NCBI GenBank assembly: GCA_021442155.1
Contig: CM038221.1
Location: 32,703,906-32,767,905 of the forward strand
Direction of reading: 5' to 3'
From: Cymbidium sinense
Taxonomy: Eukaryota; Streptophyta; Magnoliopsida; Asparagales; Orchidaceae
Length of the DNA stretch: 64,000 nucleotides
Below, piece by piece: positions 48,346 through 60,339 of the stretch (positions within the stretch are counted from its first letter, which is position 1; the number at the start of each line of letters is the position of its first letter). The translations under genes were made by a program, and so were the position numbers. The notes beneath the pieces are model-generated. The model searched no databases. It was not told the DNA's origin and was given only the letters and a program-made list of their open reading frames with translations.

Positions 48346-49589
48346 TGCTAGGGCCCTACTGCCCAGCAATCACCGCCTTAATAGCAGTTACCCTCAAATC
48401 AATTCCATCCATTATCTCCCTCATTGTTGCATGAAAAGATGACATAATATCTTCCAAGGCCCTGAAACCTGCAAGTATCCTCTCCACCGCAAAGCCTTCT
48501 ATGGGGGTAGTAGCAGAGGGAAGGCTAGATACACTGGAAGGGGGAGAATATCGTGAGAGACATATGTAGATTCAGTGGGGGCTGCACTCAGTGGACTTAG
48601 AATGAGACTTCTATCGGGCTCAACAAGGATTGTATGTTGGGGGGACAATGATTCAAGGATCAGGTCTCCTTTCTAATATGTCTTGAATGAAAGGTAGACA
48701 TGTTCCGATAAAAAAAATGTGATGACTTACGGTATAAATAAATATATTCTTATCTGAACTAAGTGATATTATTATGTGTTACCTGGTGTCCTCCCAAACT
48801 AGTGAAAGCATCGTCTGTAAAATTTATTTTTGGCCATCGCAACATACGTGACTTTGCAGATGGAAATGGAGGCTTTATGATGCTTATGTGCTCAGCCGCC
48901 TAGATCTACAATGAATATTTATATAAGTTAACTTCAATGCATCAAATAATATATAAATGAAGATATAGAATGTACCATAAGAAGAGTGACAAAGCCACTC
49001 ATATACCTGGGTGCCTTTTGTGTCTGAATCTTTGATGTAATACCATCAAATTGTGAAACCAGGTAGGCCCAAATGGACTCTTCCCAGTTGTATTTAACAA
49101 ATTTATCTATGTCGTCGGCATAGACAATCAATTTTGATGCCACCCTACAGTTGTGATATATAAAAAAAGATTTGAAAGCAGAAAACATATGTACAACTGC
49201 ACAAATTGTGTCATAGGCAACGAGTGATCTGAATTCTCAAGTTTATTCTTATAGTCCACTGAACTGAACTGCAACAACGAGGATTTCTGCCATAATACCT
49301 TCTCTCCTCTGTTTGACATCCCTACAATTACTGCAACTTCATCGGGGGTGAAAGGAATGCACTGGCCACCCAGAAAAAATGCTTGCTTCTCTATATCCCA
49401 GCAAGAAAGGATTGACGTGATGGCAAGAGTCTTCTTGAATTCAATTCTAGTAAATTGATGCAAATAAAGCCTCTTTAAAATTTGAATGACTTCATCAGTA
49501 AAGCATATTGCAATATTATCGAACAACATTCTAACGGTGGTAGGCTTGCATCTCGAAGTTATCCTTTTTCCAAACATTATACACTTCAA
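47990..49589 (-). CDS. Transposon-associated gene with DUF1985/Ulp1-family-like N-terminus (four exons, 3' damaged)
   Basis: Exon 1 (49589-49195) reads FKKTLAITSILSCWDIEKQA and CIPFTPDEVAVIVGMSNRGE. Exon 2 (49144-48976) has FVKYNWEESIWAYLVSQFDG. Exon 3 (48899-48783) has SIIKPPFPSAKSRMLRWPKI. Exon 4 starts at 48672. Introns at 49145-49194, 48900-48975 and 48673-48782 have GT/AG ends and all keep the frame, strong support for the model. The FTPDEVA...G..NRGE and NW..S.W..L motifs resemble the N-terminal region of transposon-borne plant Ulp1/DUF1985 proteins. Exon 4 has a frameshift near 48555, a coiled-coil-like stretch (FRALEDIMSSFHATMREIMD), a stop near 48360, then repetitive GEAPVEATTGES. 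No Ulp1 protease domain is seen. A polypyrimidine-AG just before 49589 suggests another exon upstream, beyond the satellite. Confidence 0.6.
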
Positions 49590-49629
49590 AATAAAAAGTC
49601 AATTAATGAGAACATTATCAGCACAATGG

Positions 49630-52600
49630 AGTCCTAGAGAGTAGACATGCCAAACTACCTCTAAAACCAACCAATCAGCCTCTAAATTAATTCAAATATA
49701 AGGTAGTGAATATATTTCCTCCAAACAACCCAAACAAAGTGGGAATAAATAAGAAAATGCTCTGTACTCTCATGAGAGCACAGAGAGTACAGATGCAAAA
49801 CTCATATAAAAACTAACCAATTAGCCCCAAATTATTCGTAATGGAATGTAATGAACATATTCCCTCCAAACATGCCAAACCAAGTGAAAAAAAAATGAGA
49901 AAAATGCCCTGTACTCTCATGAGAGTAGAGAGAGTACAGATACAAAACTTCCTTAGAAACCAACCAAACGGCCTCCAAATTACTTATAATGGAATGTAAT
50001 AAACATATTTCCTCCAAACAGACCAAAAAAACTGCTCAAAAATGAGAAAAATATTTTGTACTCTCATGAGTACAGATACAAAACTCCCCTAGAAACTAGC
50101 TAACAAACCTCCAAATTGCTTATAATGGAATGTAATGAACATATTTCCTCCAAACAGGCCAAAGAAACTGCTCAAAAATGAGAAAAATACTATGTACTCT
50201 CATGAAAGTACAAAGAGTATAGACATAAAACTCTCATAGAAACTAACCAAACAGTCTTCAAATTACTTATAAATGGAATGTAATGAACATATTTCCTCCA
50301 AACAGCCAAAAAAACTACGCAAAAATGAGAAAAATGGTCTGTATAGAGCGTACTGATGCAAAACTACCCTAAAAACTAACCAAATAGCCTCCAAATTGCT
50401 TATAATGGAATGTAATGAACATATTTCCTCCAATCAGTCAAAGCGAAAATGAGAAAAAATGCTATGTACTCTCATGAGAGTACAGATGCAAAACTGCCTT
50501 AAAAACTAACCAAACAGTCTCCAAATTGCTTATAATGGAATATAATGAACATATTTCCTCCAACAGGCCAAAGAAACTGCTCAAAAATGAGAAAAATGCC
50601 CTATACTCTCATGAGAGTACAGAGAGTACAGATATAAAACTGCCCTAAAAACCAACCAAATAGTCTCCCAAATTACTTCCAATGGAATGTAATGAACATA
50701 TTCACTCCAAAGAGGCCAAACCAAGTGAAAAAATATGATAAAAAAATTTATACTCTCATGAGAATATAGTACAAACAAAATCTTCCTAAAACCAACAAGC
50801 CTAGAAATGGCCTCAAATGAAATGTAATGAATATATTATATCCAAATAGACCAAAGAAACTAGAAAAAATAATAAAAATGCTCCATACTCTCATGAGAGT
50901 ATAGAGAGTATAGATGCAAATCTTTCCTAGAAACCAACCAAACCACCTCCAAATTACTTATAATGGAATGTAATGAACATATTTCCTCTAAACAGGCATA
51001 AGAAACTGGAAAAAATGACAAAAATGTATTATACTCTCATGAGAGTATAGAGAGTACAGATGCAAATCTCCTAGAAACCAACCAAATAGCCTCCAAATTG
51101 CTTCCAATGGAATGTAATGAACATATTCCCTCCAAACAGGCCAACCAAGTGAAAAAAAATGATAAAATAATATGTACTCTCATGAGAGTACAAAGACAGA
51201 TTCAAATCTCTCCTAAACCAATAACCTCCAAATTATTTCAAATGGAATGTAATGAACATATTCCCTCCAACAGGACCAAGTGGGAAAAATGAGAAAAATG
51301 CTTGTACTCTCATGAGAGTATAGAGTACATATGCAAATTGCTCTAAAACCAACCAAATAGAAATTGCTTCAAATGGAATGTAATGAACATACTTTTAACT
51401 CCAAAACAAACTAGAAAAATGAAAAAAAAATATGTAGAGTGAGTCTGATACAAAATTCCTAAAAACCAAAAGTCTCAAATTACTTTCAATGGATTGTAAT
51501 GAACATATTCCCTCCAAATAAGCCAAACCAAGTGGAAAAAATGATTAAAAAATATGAACTCTCATGAGAGTATAGATGCAAATCTCCCTTAAAAACCAAC
51601 CAAACAGCCTAGAAATTGCTTCAAATGGAATGTAATGAATATATTTTCTCCTACAAAAAAACTAGAAAAAAATGAGAAAAATGCTGTATATGAGAGTACA
51701 TAGAAAACTAAATGCAAACTCCAAAACCAACCAATAAGCCTCCCAAATTACTTCCAAATGTAATGAATATATTCCCTCCAAACAGCCAAACCAAGTGAAA
51801 AATAATAAAAAAATATTTACTCTCTCATGAGTACGAGGAAATCTGGATGCAAATCTCCCAAAATCAACCAAACTAGAAATTGCTTCAAATGGAATGTAAT
51901 GAATATATTTTCTCCTAAGCCAAAAAAACTAGGAAAAAAATGAGAAAATGCTCAGACTCTCATGAGTATAGAGTACAGTAAATCTCCCCTAAAATAACTA
52001 AATAGCATAAATTGCTTCAAATGGAATGTAATGAACATATTTTCTCCTACAGCCAAAATGAAAAAATGAAAAAAATGCTCAGTACTCTCATGAGAGTACA
52101 AAGAGTACATGCAATCTCTCCTAAAACCAACCAAATAGCTATAAATTGCTTCAAATGGAATGTAATGAACATATTATATCCAACAGAGCCAAAGAAATTG
52201 GAAAAAATGAGAAAATACTGTACTCATGAGAGTCTGAGTAAAGATACAAATCTTCCCTAGAAACAAACCAAATAGCCTATAAATTGCTTCAAATGGAATG
52301 TACTAAATATATTTTCTCTTAATAGGCCAAAGAAACTAAAAAAAATGAAAAAAATTCTCTGTACAGATACAAATATCCCCTAAAAACTAACAAAATAACC
52401 TAGAAATTGCTTCAAATGAAATGTAATGAACATATTATATCCAAACAGGCCAAAGAAATTGGAAAAAAATGAGAAAAATGTTATATACTCTCATGAGAGT
52501 CTGAGAAATCTGGAATCTGATATCTAAAAAACAACCTCAAATTGCTTATAATGTAATGAATATATTTCCTCCAAACACATAAGAAACAGAAAAAATGATA

Positions 52601-53170
52601 AAATGCTTTGTGCTCTCATGAGAGTACAGATCTGAAAAAATCTAAAAATTAAACAAACCTCCCAAATTGCTTCCAATGGAATGTAATGAACATATTCCCT
52701 CCAAATAGGCCAAACCAATTGAAAAAAATGATACTCATGAGAGTACAGATGCAAAACTCCTCTAAAAAATGAACCAAACAACCTCCAAATTGCTTCCAAT
52801 GAAATATAATGAACATATTCTCTACAAATAGGGTTTAATATTTGAAAGAAATTGATTATATGGGGTGTACTCTTCAGAGAGTACAGAGAGTATACATGCA
52901 AAAAAATCCTTAAAAAACCAATCGGCATTCTACGAGCCATGTCTAAACATATTATATCAAATAGGGTCAAGTCTTTTAAAAAAATGATAAAATGGGGTTT
53001 ACTCTCGAGAATAGATCTGATGCAAAAGCAAGCAAACATCTATTAATCAACTACAAACAAATTGTAATGCCATCGACTGAACATATTATATCCAAAGAGG
53101 TTCTAGAATTTATCAAATCCTTCATGAAACAACACCAAACATCCTACAATGTGATATACTAAACATATGA
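49630..53170. repeat. Satellite with a palindromic core, about 24 clear units plus decayed ends
   Basis: The block AATGGAATGTAATGAACATA recurs at about 49841, 49989, 50125, 50273, 50405, 50535, 50682, 50816, 50963, 51107, 51241, 51373 and on to about 52800, every 117-148 bp. Each unit has CCAAACAGGCCAAA, AAAATGAGAAAAATG and a core that in the best units is the perfect 18-bp palindrome GTACTCTCATGAGAGTAC, often followed by a second GAGAGTAC. Units become shorter and more decayed to the right, ending about 53170. No coding; short minus-strand frames have a repeated HESIGHFSHFF-like pattern only because of the tandem structure. Confidence 0.93.
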
Positions 53171-53667
53171 CAAGCCCAAAAGTTCAAAATTTGAAAATAA
53201 GTGTACCATCATGAGATAGAGTAACATATGCAAAATATCTCCAAATACCAGTAAAATAGTCTCCGTTCAATTAGAGAACTTAAATGTAGCAAATGTTCTC
53301 CTACTCGATGGTGAGAACAACAGAGAAAATCCTAAATTCATTAAAGTTTAAAAATGCAGGAAGAAATACCTCGTGATGTCGCCTATAATATCTCAAATTT
53401 TAATGCCCAAGATTTGCTAAATCTGAGGAAGGAAGGTCGGACGTCTTGTCGAGCGAGAGCTCGAGAAAATTTTTTTGCAAAAGAAAGCCCTAAACTATTC
53501 GTGATGAAGAATGTGGACGTGCATGATATTTTCTTCTTCGCTATTTGAAACGGGGCCGGTGGGTGCCAGTAGCGTTCGCGTCGTCAATGCGGTCAGTTTT
53601 CACATTAATGGACACATGTATTGATTGTGGACGTAAAGCTGCGTCAGCATACATAATATTTTCTCCC
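53171..53667. other. Spacer between satellite and C', possible upstream exon
   Basis: No gene is firmly seen. On the minus strand, 53560-53340 is a G+C-richer segment followed (minus direction) by GAGGTATTTC, a possible splice donor. It could be the first, untranslated exon of the gene at 47990-49589, but this is speculative. A 64-codon plus-strand frame (53354-53548) has no domain. Confidence 0.3.
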
Positions 53668-54530
53668 TTCTTACATATAAAATTCTGAATATGCCTCTGT
53701 TCAATCATCAATGTCATCAACCCCAAAATACCAAGAGCTTCTCTTCTCCGTCTCTTCTCCTATTTGCTCCATCATACTTCTCCCATGCATTGTCCCTTTA
53801 CTTTAAACTTATATTTCTTCCATCTGATCACATTTCCACTACTTGCTTCCCATCAATGGTTTTCTCGGTAAGGTTCCCCTGCAGAGCCCTCGCGCCTTTT
53901 CTACATGCCTCTATCGCGGCCGAAGTTTTTGTTAGTCTAGTCTCCATAACTTTGATTTGTCGCTCTCAAGGCGTGGGGAGCACCAAGTCCTCCATGCGTT
54001 AATCGTAATGGTGAGATTATCATCGATTGCCAAAGATCTGACTTAATTGGTGCCTCTACTATCTTTCCTGAGCCGATCTGACTAATGGCAATCATGTGAG
54101 CATCAACGGTGGCAATGGTTCCAAGGAAGTCACGGCGAATATCCATGTCCAAATTCGAACGTTCTTACTTTCACGGTTACGAGTCCAACGCTCACGAACA
54201 TGAAGCCCTTCAAGCACTTTGCGCGCTACCTCTCCACCGATATCGGTTCGATTCCTTCTTCAAATTCACCTTGAATGTGACTCAACCGTGCAATAGAGAA
54301 CCAAAAGGTGCCGATGCAAACACCACCTTTCGATGCTTCTCCTCCATCACGCATTAAAGAGGAACGTGAAGAAGAACAACCCATCGCCGGTCAAAACTTT
54401 GAGGTGGCTTAAGATCTCAATTCACCTATCTCGAGAAGAGATCAAAGAGGACATCCACATAATGAGGATCGCCTGCACTAAAGCGACCCAGTCATTCAAA
54501 GACATTCGATGTGAGTTCATGGCCTTAACC
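53668..54530 (+). pseudogene. Exon-like cassette of unknown origin, copy 2
   Basis: Pyrimidine-rich leader, then an ATG near 53856 (MVFSVRFPCRALAP). Later, 54109-54357 reads SKFERSYFHGYESNAHEHEA. After about 54360, frames match the end of copy 1 and include EEIKEDIH, then an AATTAC junction at about 54530. Frames are broken and the protein is not recognised. Confidence 0.4.
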
Positions 54531-56450
54531 TAATTACAAGTCAAATGTTTTCTCTCATTTCTTTCCCTAATCAGCTTCCCCAAATTTTTTGCTAAGGAAA
54601 CTTTACCTTGACTTGTCATATCTCCTCAATGCATATCGAATGTAAGATTAGCCTAACGACTTTAAGCATTTCGATTTCTTTCAGTTTGAGAGTCTAACTA
54701 TTCTTTGGTCATTTTGGAGTAAAAAAAATGGAAAACTCCTCTCAAATTTTAGAATTGGATGCAATTAATTGGGTTTAATTGGGACTATAATTCTTTGAAA
54801 GAACGGTGTTGGAGATGTTGTGAAGAATCTATTATTTAAGAAATTGCATCTGCCTATAATTTTTTATTTTAAAAAAAGTCGCAACTTCTTGACCGCCACC
54901 ACTGGTGATAGATCAAGTTAAAAAATATAATTTTCGAGAGATTCTTCATAACACGATAGATGAAATAATATTATAGTGCGACATCTCACAAACACACCCT
55001 ATTCAATGATTGAGAGCTTAGAATTTTAATTAAAAAAACTTAAATTTAAAGCTTGTATAGGTGTTATATATATATATATATATAATTGGCTCAAATATAA
55101 AAAAATAATTGAATTGAAGATTTTTCATGCATGAAGAGGATTTGGGATTTTCAAAATGCCATAAAAGAAATGCTAGGATTTTTAGGAAGGCGACCTCAAG
55201 CCGTAATGTGTTACCCATTTTTGATGACTGGGTTTTCTTTTCTTTATAGGTTACCAATACTGTGTGGCTTAACCAGAGGCCTACTTTATTTCGACCATTG
55301 AAAGAGATTTACTTAATTGTGCCTAATATCGTGATTATTAACTTAGTAGCATTAAAGGATTTATATTTCTTTATGATCGAGAGTGGATTGACATTTTCTT
55401 TATTATTGTTGTTTTGCACTTTGTTGCTTAAACACTCAATTTTTTTTAAACAATGTTTTTTTAAAAGAATTTGTGATGCACTTTTGATGAGTTACATTAT
55501 GCTAATGATGTCATCATCTTTTTCATTTTTTTCATTGTTTTCATTGTAATATTAAATAAAGCAACATATAAAAAAAAAAGAGATAGCCCAAAAAAGTGAG
55601 GAAATGCATATAGTATAAGCTCTATTGCATACCAAATATTCACAACAATAAATAGATGATATTTAGTATCTCAACTGTATAAAAAGATCCAACAAATTTA
55701 CAATTAAAAGAAGAATGGTATGGGACATAAAAGTATGAAAACTCAAAAAGGAAAAAAAATTTCTAGGTTTAGTCCAACTAAAATAAATTAACTAATATAT
55801 ATTGACTATTATAAATGATAGTCTTTTTGTAATTAGAATAGGCTTAAAGTATAGAATAAAATTTATATGTTGATACTATTTTCAAGAAATTTTATTATTG
55901 TCTATTCAATCTCCTCTTTGGAAGAGAGGATATCAGATAAAAAAAATATCTAGTGTGATCGTAATGCTAATGTAGAGATCGATAATATGAGTATAGTTTA
56001 ATCATAATGCTAATGCACATTAATTTTTTAGTGTTGCTAGAATACATTTGTATTATTTGTGATGATATGTGTTAACATTGTGAGCAATGGTAAAGAATAA
56101 AAGTTGGCTAGCATCAACCTTATTGTTAATGAATATATCAACCTATAGGTGATGCTATAAGTTTGTGGCATACATTGACCATATAAATGATAGCATATGT
56201 TGACATTATTAGCAATGACTTTTAATAAAGTTTAGGGTGATGGAAGATGGACGACCATAATCAAATTTCAAAGGTCATCATAGTTAGTTGTTGGAGGTGA
56301 TATTAGTCGGTGATGATTTTTTGAGGCGTAGTCGAGTGATTTTAATTTAATGATGGCAGTTGAGCAACTGTAATTGTATGCCATTGATTAGGAGACCATC
56401 ATCAAGTGATGGTTATTGAGAGAATTCAGTTAGGCGATGCGAATAGGAGA
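53668..56450. repeat. C' repeat, part 1 (matches the second part of the C unit)
   Basis: Matches 19390-22150, starting abruptly within the exon-like cassette (ACATATAAAATTCTGAATAT) and ending with the GTTGGAGGT-type motifs (56290-56410). It contains cassette copy 2 and AT-rich DNA, including a short (TA)n run at about 55065-55084. Confidence 0.8.
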
Positions 56451-56524
56451 CCATAGTCGAGCGATAGGTTGGGCCTAAGCGCGATATAGATCTGATGACA
56501 CGCATGGATACAACTATTTTAAAA

Positions 56525-59500
56525 ATATATGACACAAACGTATTTGATAAAATATTATAAATTTATAATTATCTAATTTAAAATTTTAAAATAATATAAT
56601 AATCATATAAATTATATAAATATTAAATAAGATAAAAAGTTTTAATATTACAAGGACAAAAAATATTTATATAAAGTTTTAATATACAATAATGGAATAA
56701 TAATGGTGAAATAGTGATAATCTATCAACACTAATAAAGCAATAATGATTGTTGGTTATAATCATCAGCATTGAGTGTCAAATACATAAAAAAAATTTTG
56801 AATCTGTAAGCTCTCTCTAAGTTATATTCCTTTTATATGAAGATTGTGGTTTTTTTAAAATTTTCTAGAATAATATTTTAATAGTCTTAACTAAAATTTG
56901 AAAATGCTCCATAATAGGAGTAGGAAGAGAAAAATAATTGTGATGTAAAGATAATCATGCACATGAAAAAGTAATATACTAGATATGCATAATAATTATA
57001 TTTATTTAATGACTTATATATAAATCATTGATCAAGTATATCATCACGAACATGAATACATATAAATGATAAGAAATATTTAAATAAGTAAACTAAATTA
57101 TAGATCAATTGGACACATTTGATTTTTTTTATGCGATTTAGCTACCCTTGACCTGCATTTATACTTAACCCAACTTGGCACTATGATCATCATTAAAACT
57201 TATTATTATAAACTACTCCCTTCAATTTGATGAGTAAGAAAATAAATCTTCTTATATGAACTTCCTCCTTAATGGATAATAAAGACATACCAACATTTAT
57301 ATTTAATGTAAAAGTTAGCTACTCTTAGATGCCACCATTTTGTCATATCATTCCTTCTCATGAAAAATAACATACTCCTACCATACTCCTCTGACAATCA
57401 AACTAAATCTAACTTAATGGCCATTTTAATGGCTAATTTGAATTAGATTTTATTGCATGATTCTTGATCATATGTATGATGGTTAATTATATTGGTTGAT
57501 CAGTATATGATCCTTAGTATGATTAACTACATGATATACAAAAACATATAAATGTATAGATTTATGTTCCCATAGTTTTCAATAAAGACCATAATTATTT
57601 TGTCTAATGATATTATCAAGTATTTAATCAACTGATATCATATAAATAAAGTTTAAACTAAATTTGATATAACTATAAATAAATAAATTTTGTATATTTT
57701 AATTCATTGTGTTTGTCTCTTATTGACGTGCTTTGCAAGAAAAAAAAAAGCATATTTATCATAAAACTTATCTTAGACATTTGACTTAAAACCTATTGGG
57801 AGAACGATTGTAGCTTAAAACCTACCATCAACTAATATTTTATTAAATCAATCACAAATGAGTAATGCTAGTTTTAGCACTTGTCTTATCTCCCATCCAA
57901 TTCGGAGAAATACAAACTAATTACCCCTCAATTATCAACTAATACAAACTAATTACCATTGGTCTCGCCCATTTTTAAGAGAATGATTAAATCAATCATT
58001 TATCATCATTTAGTAAAACCTAGATATTATAAAGCTTTTACATTATCACAAAATGACATATTTTTTATAGTTTATATTCACTATATTATGTTAGCGCTTT
58101 ATCTATTTATGGAGTTAAACGCCTCTTATAATTTTTAATTTTTAATAGTGAAATTATTCCATTGCACGTAATTTTTATATAATGATGAAAAGATAAATTC
58201 ATTCTCTAGCATATAACATTGATAATGACGAGATAATTAAGATGAAATAATCTCAGCCCATATACATAGACAGATATGTATGCATATATTTTAATTATAA
58301 GCTCTATCATTCTAAAAATTTTAAATGAGCCAACACAAATATATAATAATTTAGTTTTTGAGGATGAAATTCAAGAGATAATTGAGTAAATTTTGAATGA
58401 AAAAAATTTATGATTGGACTTAATCTAAATTATATAAAAGTAAACTTAAAAGTTATTTAATTTATGTCAAGATTATTATAATATAAATTTGTGTATTATA
58501 TAATATTAATTTTAAAGAACAAATTATTAAATTTTTATATAAATTATATTAAAATATTTTATTATAGTTTTCTTAAATATAAATTTCAAAACAAAATTGC
58601 CACTCTTCACCCCAGTAAGTTCTCCCAAAGGGGAGAAAGTCGTCTGATCGGGGAAGGCAACACGCAATCGAAAAGAATGGAGAGAGAGATAGAGATCCGC
58701 TAACTCGTACACGTAGAAGCCCGATGGCTTAGCATGCGGATGCTTATAGCCTCCCTATTACACATAAAATTCTGAATATTCCTTTGTTCAATCATCAATG
58801 TCATCACCCCAAAATACTAAGAGCTTTCTCCTCCCCTCTTCCCCTATTCGCTCCATCATACTTCTCTCGTGCGCTATCCCTTTTCTTTAAACTTATATTT
58901 CTTCCATTTGTCGATCTCCATTTGGTCATATTGCTTCCCATCAATGGCAATCTCTGTGTGAGGTTCCCATTGCCCCAGGCCCCACGCGCATACGCTTCCA
59001 CGTGCCTCTATCGGCGAGTTCCATTCGTCTAGGATTCATAACTTTGATTTCGTTCTAGACGTGGGGTAGGCACCAAGTCCTCCGCTGGCGTTAATTGCAG
59101 GGTGAGATTATCTCCGCGCCCGCAGATCTAATCTGTCGGCAAGCCTTCCTCACCGATGAATGGCCATCATGTTAGCATCAACGATGCAGTTCCGAGGGCG
59201 TCGGGGCAAATATCGCGTTGTGAAGAGCCGCGTTCTTACTTCCACTATGAGTCCAAACCGCTCACGAACATGAAGCCCTACGAGCACCTTTGCCGGGAGC
59301 TACATCTCGTCGATCTGCTCGATTCATTCTTCAAATTAAATTTGAATGTGAATCGAGTGTAATAGGACAACCGAAGGTGGTGATTCGCAAAACACCTACT
59401 CCACCTTCTTCTCCTCCATGGCATTAGAGAAGAACGTGCAGAGAGAAGAGTAACTTCGTGGCCTCAAAACTTTGAGGAGGCCTAAGATCTCTATTCACCT

Positions 59501-59550
59501 CTCTCGAGAAACAGATCAAAGAGGACATCTAGATCTTGTGGATCTCACCC
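56525..59550. repeat. C' repeat, part 2 (matches the first part of the C unit)
   Basis: Matches 17155-20130 closely over AT-rich DNA (for example TTGGACACATTTGATTTTT near 57109) and then cassette copy 3. Joined to part 1 at 56450-56525 it makes a circularly permuted C unit with the cassette at both ends. Confidence 0.85.
58610..59550 (+). pseudogene. Exon-like cassette of unknown origin, copy 3
   Basis: Most complete copy. Leader, then ATGGCAATCTCTGTG near 58944 and a broken frame to 59032. A frame at 59156-59362 reads MNGHHVSINDAVPRASGQIS, EEPRSYFHYESKPLTNMKPY and ELHLVDLLDSFFKLNLNVN. Beyond this the frame shifts. Similarity to copy 1 ends near 59550. No family is recognised. Its start in a plant-promoter-like region (pyrimidine-rich leader) suggests a former host 5' exon, possibly captured by an element. 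Confidence 0.45.
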
Positions 59551-60339
59551 TGCGAGGCTTAATTTTTAAAATAACCCTAATTAAAATTAATTAGCTAATT
59601 AACCCTTCCAAAAAAATTTAAAATATCCTTGATCCAGGCAATTTATATTGGATAGATTTTTAAAAATAATTAACAGGTTCAGTTTTTTGGCCATATCAGG
59701 CTCATCAGTTGTCGGATTTCTGCGTAGTTGGTATCGTTGGAAAGGGAATAAAATATTCTACAACTATCATGTTGACAAGTTCTGATGAATCTCGACCGCT
59801 TAGCCTCAATTTTTTGCGTACATAAAAATTTTGAAAAAGAAAATGATGAAAAAAAAAGTGTATCTCTTCATCTGAATTTTAATTTTCATTCATTTGTTAA
59901 TATTGAACTTAACACAATTAGCATGAAGAAATGAAATATAATAATTGCATAAATTAAAGAAAGATGAAATCAATGAATTTTAATATGATTAGTAGAAAAT
60001 AAGCATATGTTTATATAGGTAGCTATAAAATGAAAATTAAACTAGCTTAAATTGATAGAGTTCAATTGCTCTAGAAATTAGGTAAATGATAGTATCGATT
60101 AAATTAAAGCTTTTTGGATCAATCTTATTTTATGGATTTTGTATGTTAATTTAAAAACATAATTACTTAATATATTTTTATATTTAAAATAATTATTTAA
60201 TGTATTTTAGATATTTTATTTTTGTTTTAAAATAAATCAAATTATTTTATAAATACTCAAAAATAATTTTGGACACTTTAAACTATTTGTAATTCCACAT
60301 TAAGTCTTCCATCCTCTGAGTTAACCAAATTAAATAAAC
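59551..60339. other. AT-rich spacer
   Basis: Nothing coding seen. The sequence after 59560 differs from what follows the cassette in copies 1 and 2, so 59550 is a breakpoint. Confidence 0.5.

Noticed and set aside
47989..48442. Plus-strand frames over the G+C-rich repeat
   Set aside because: Shadows of the minus-strand low-complexity tail (GEAPVEATTGES); no family match.
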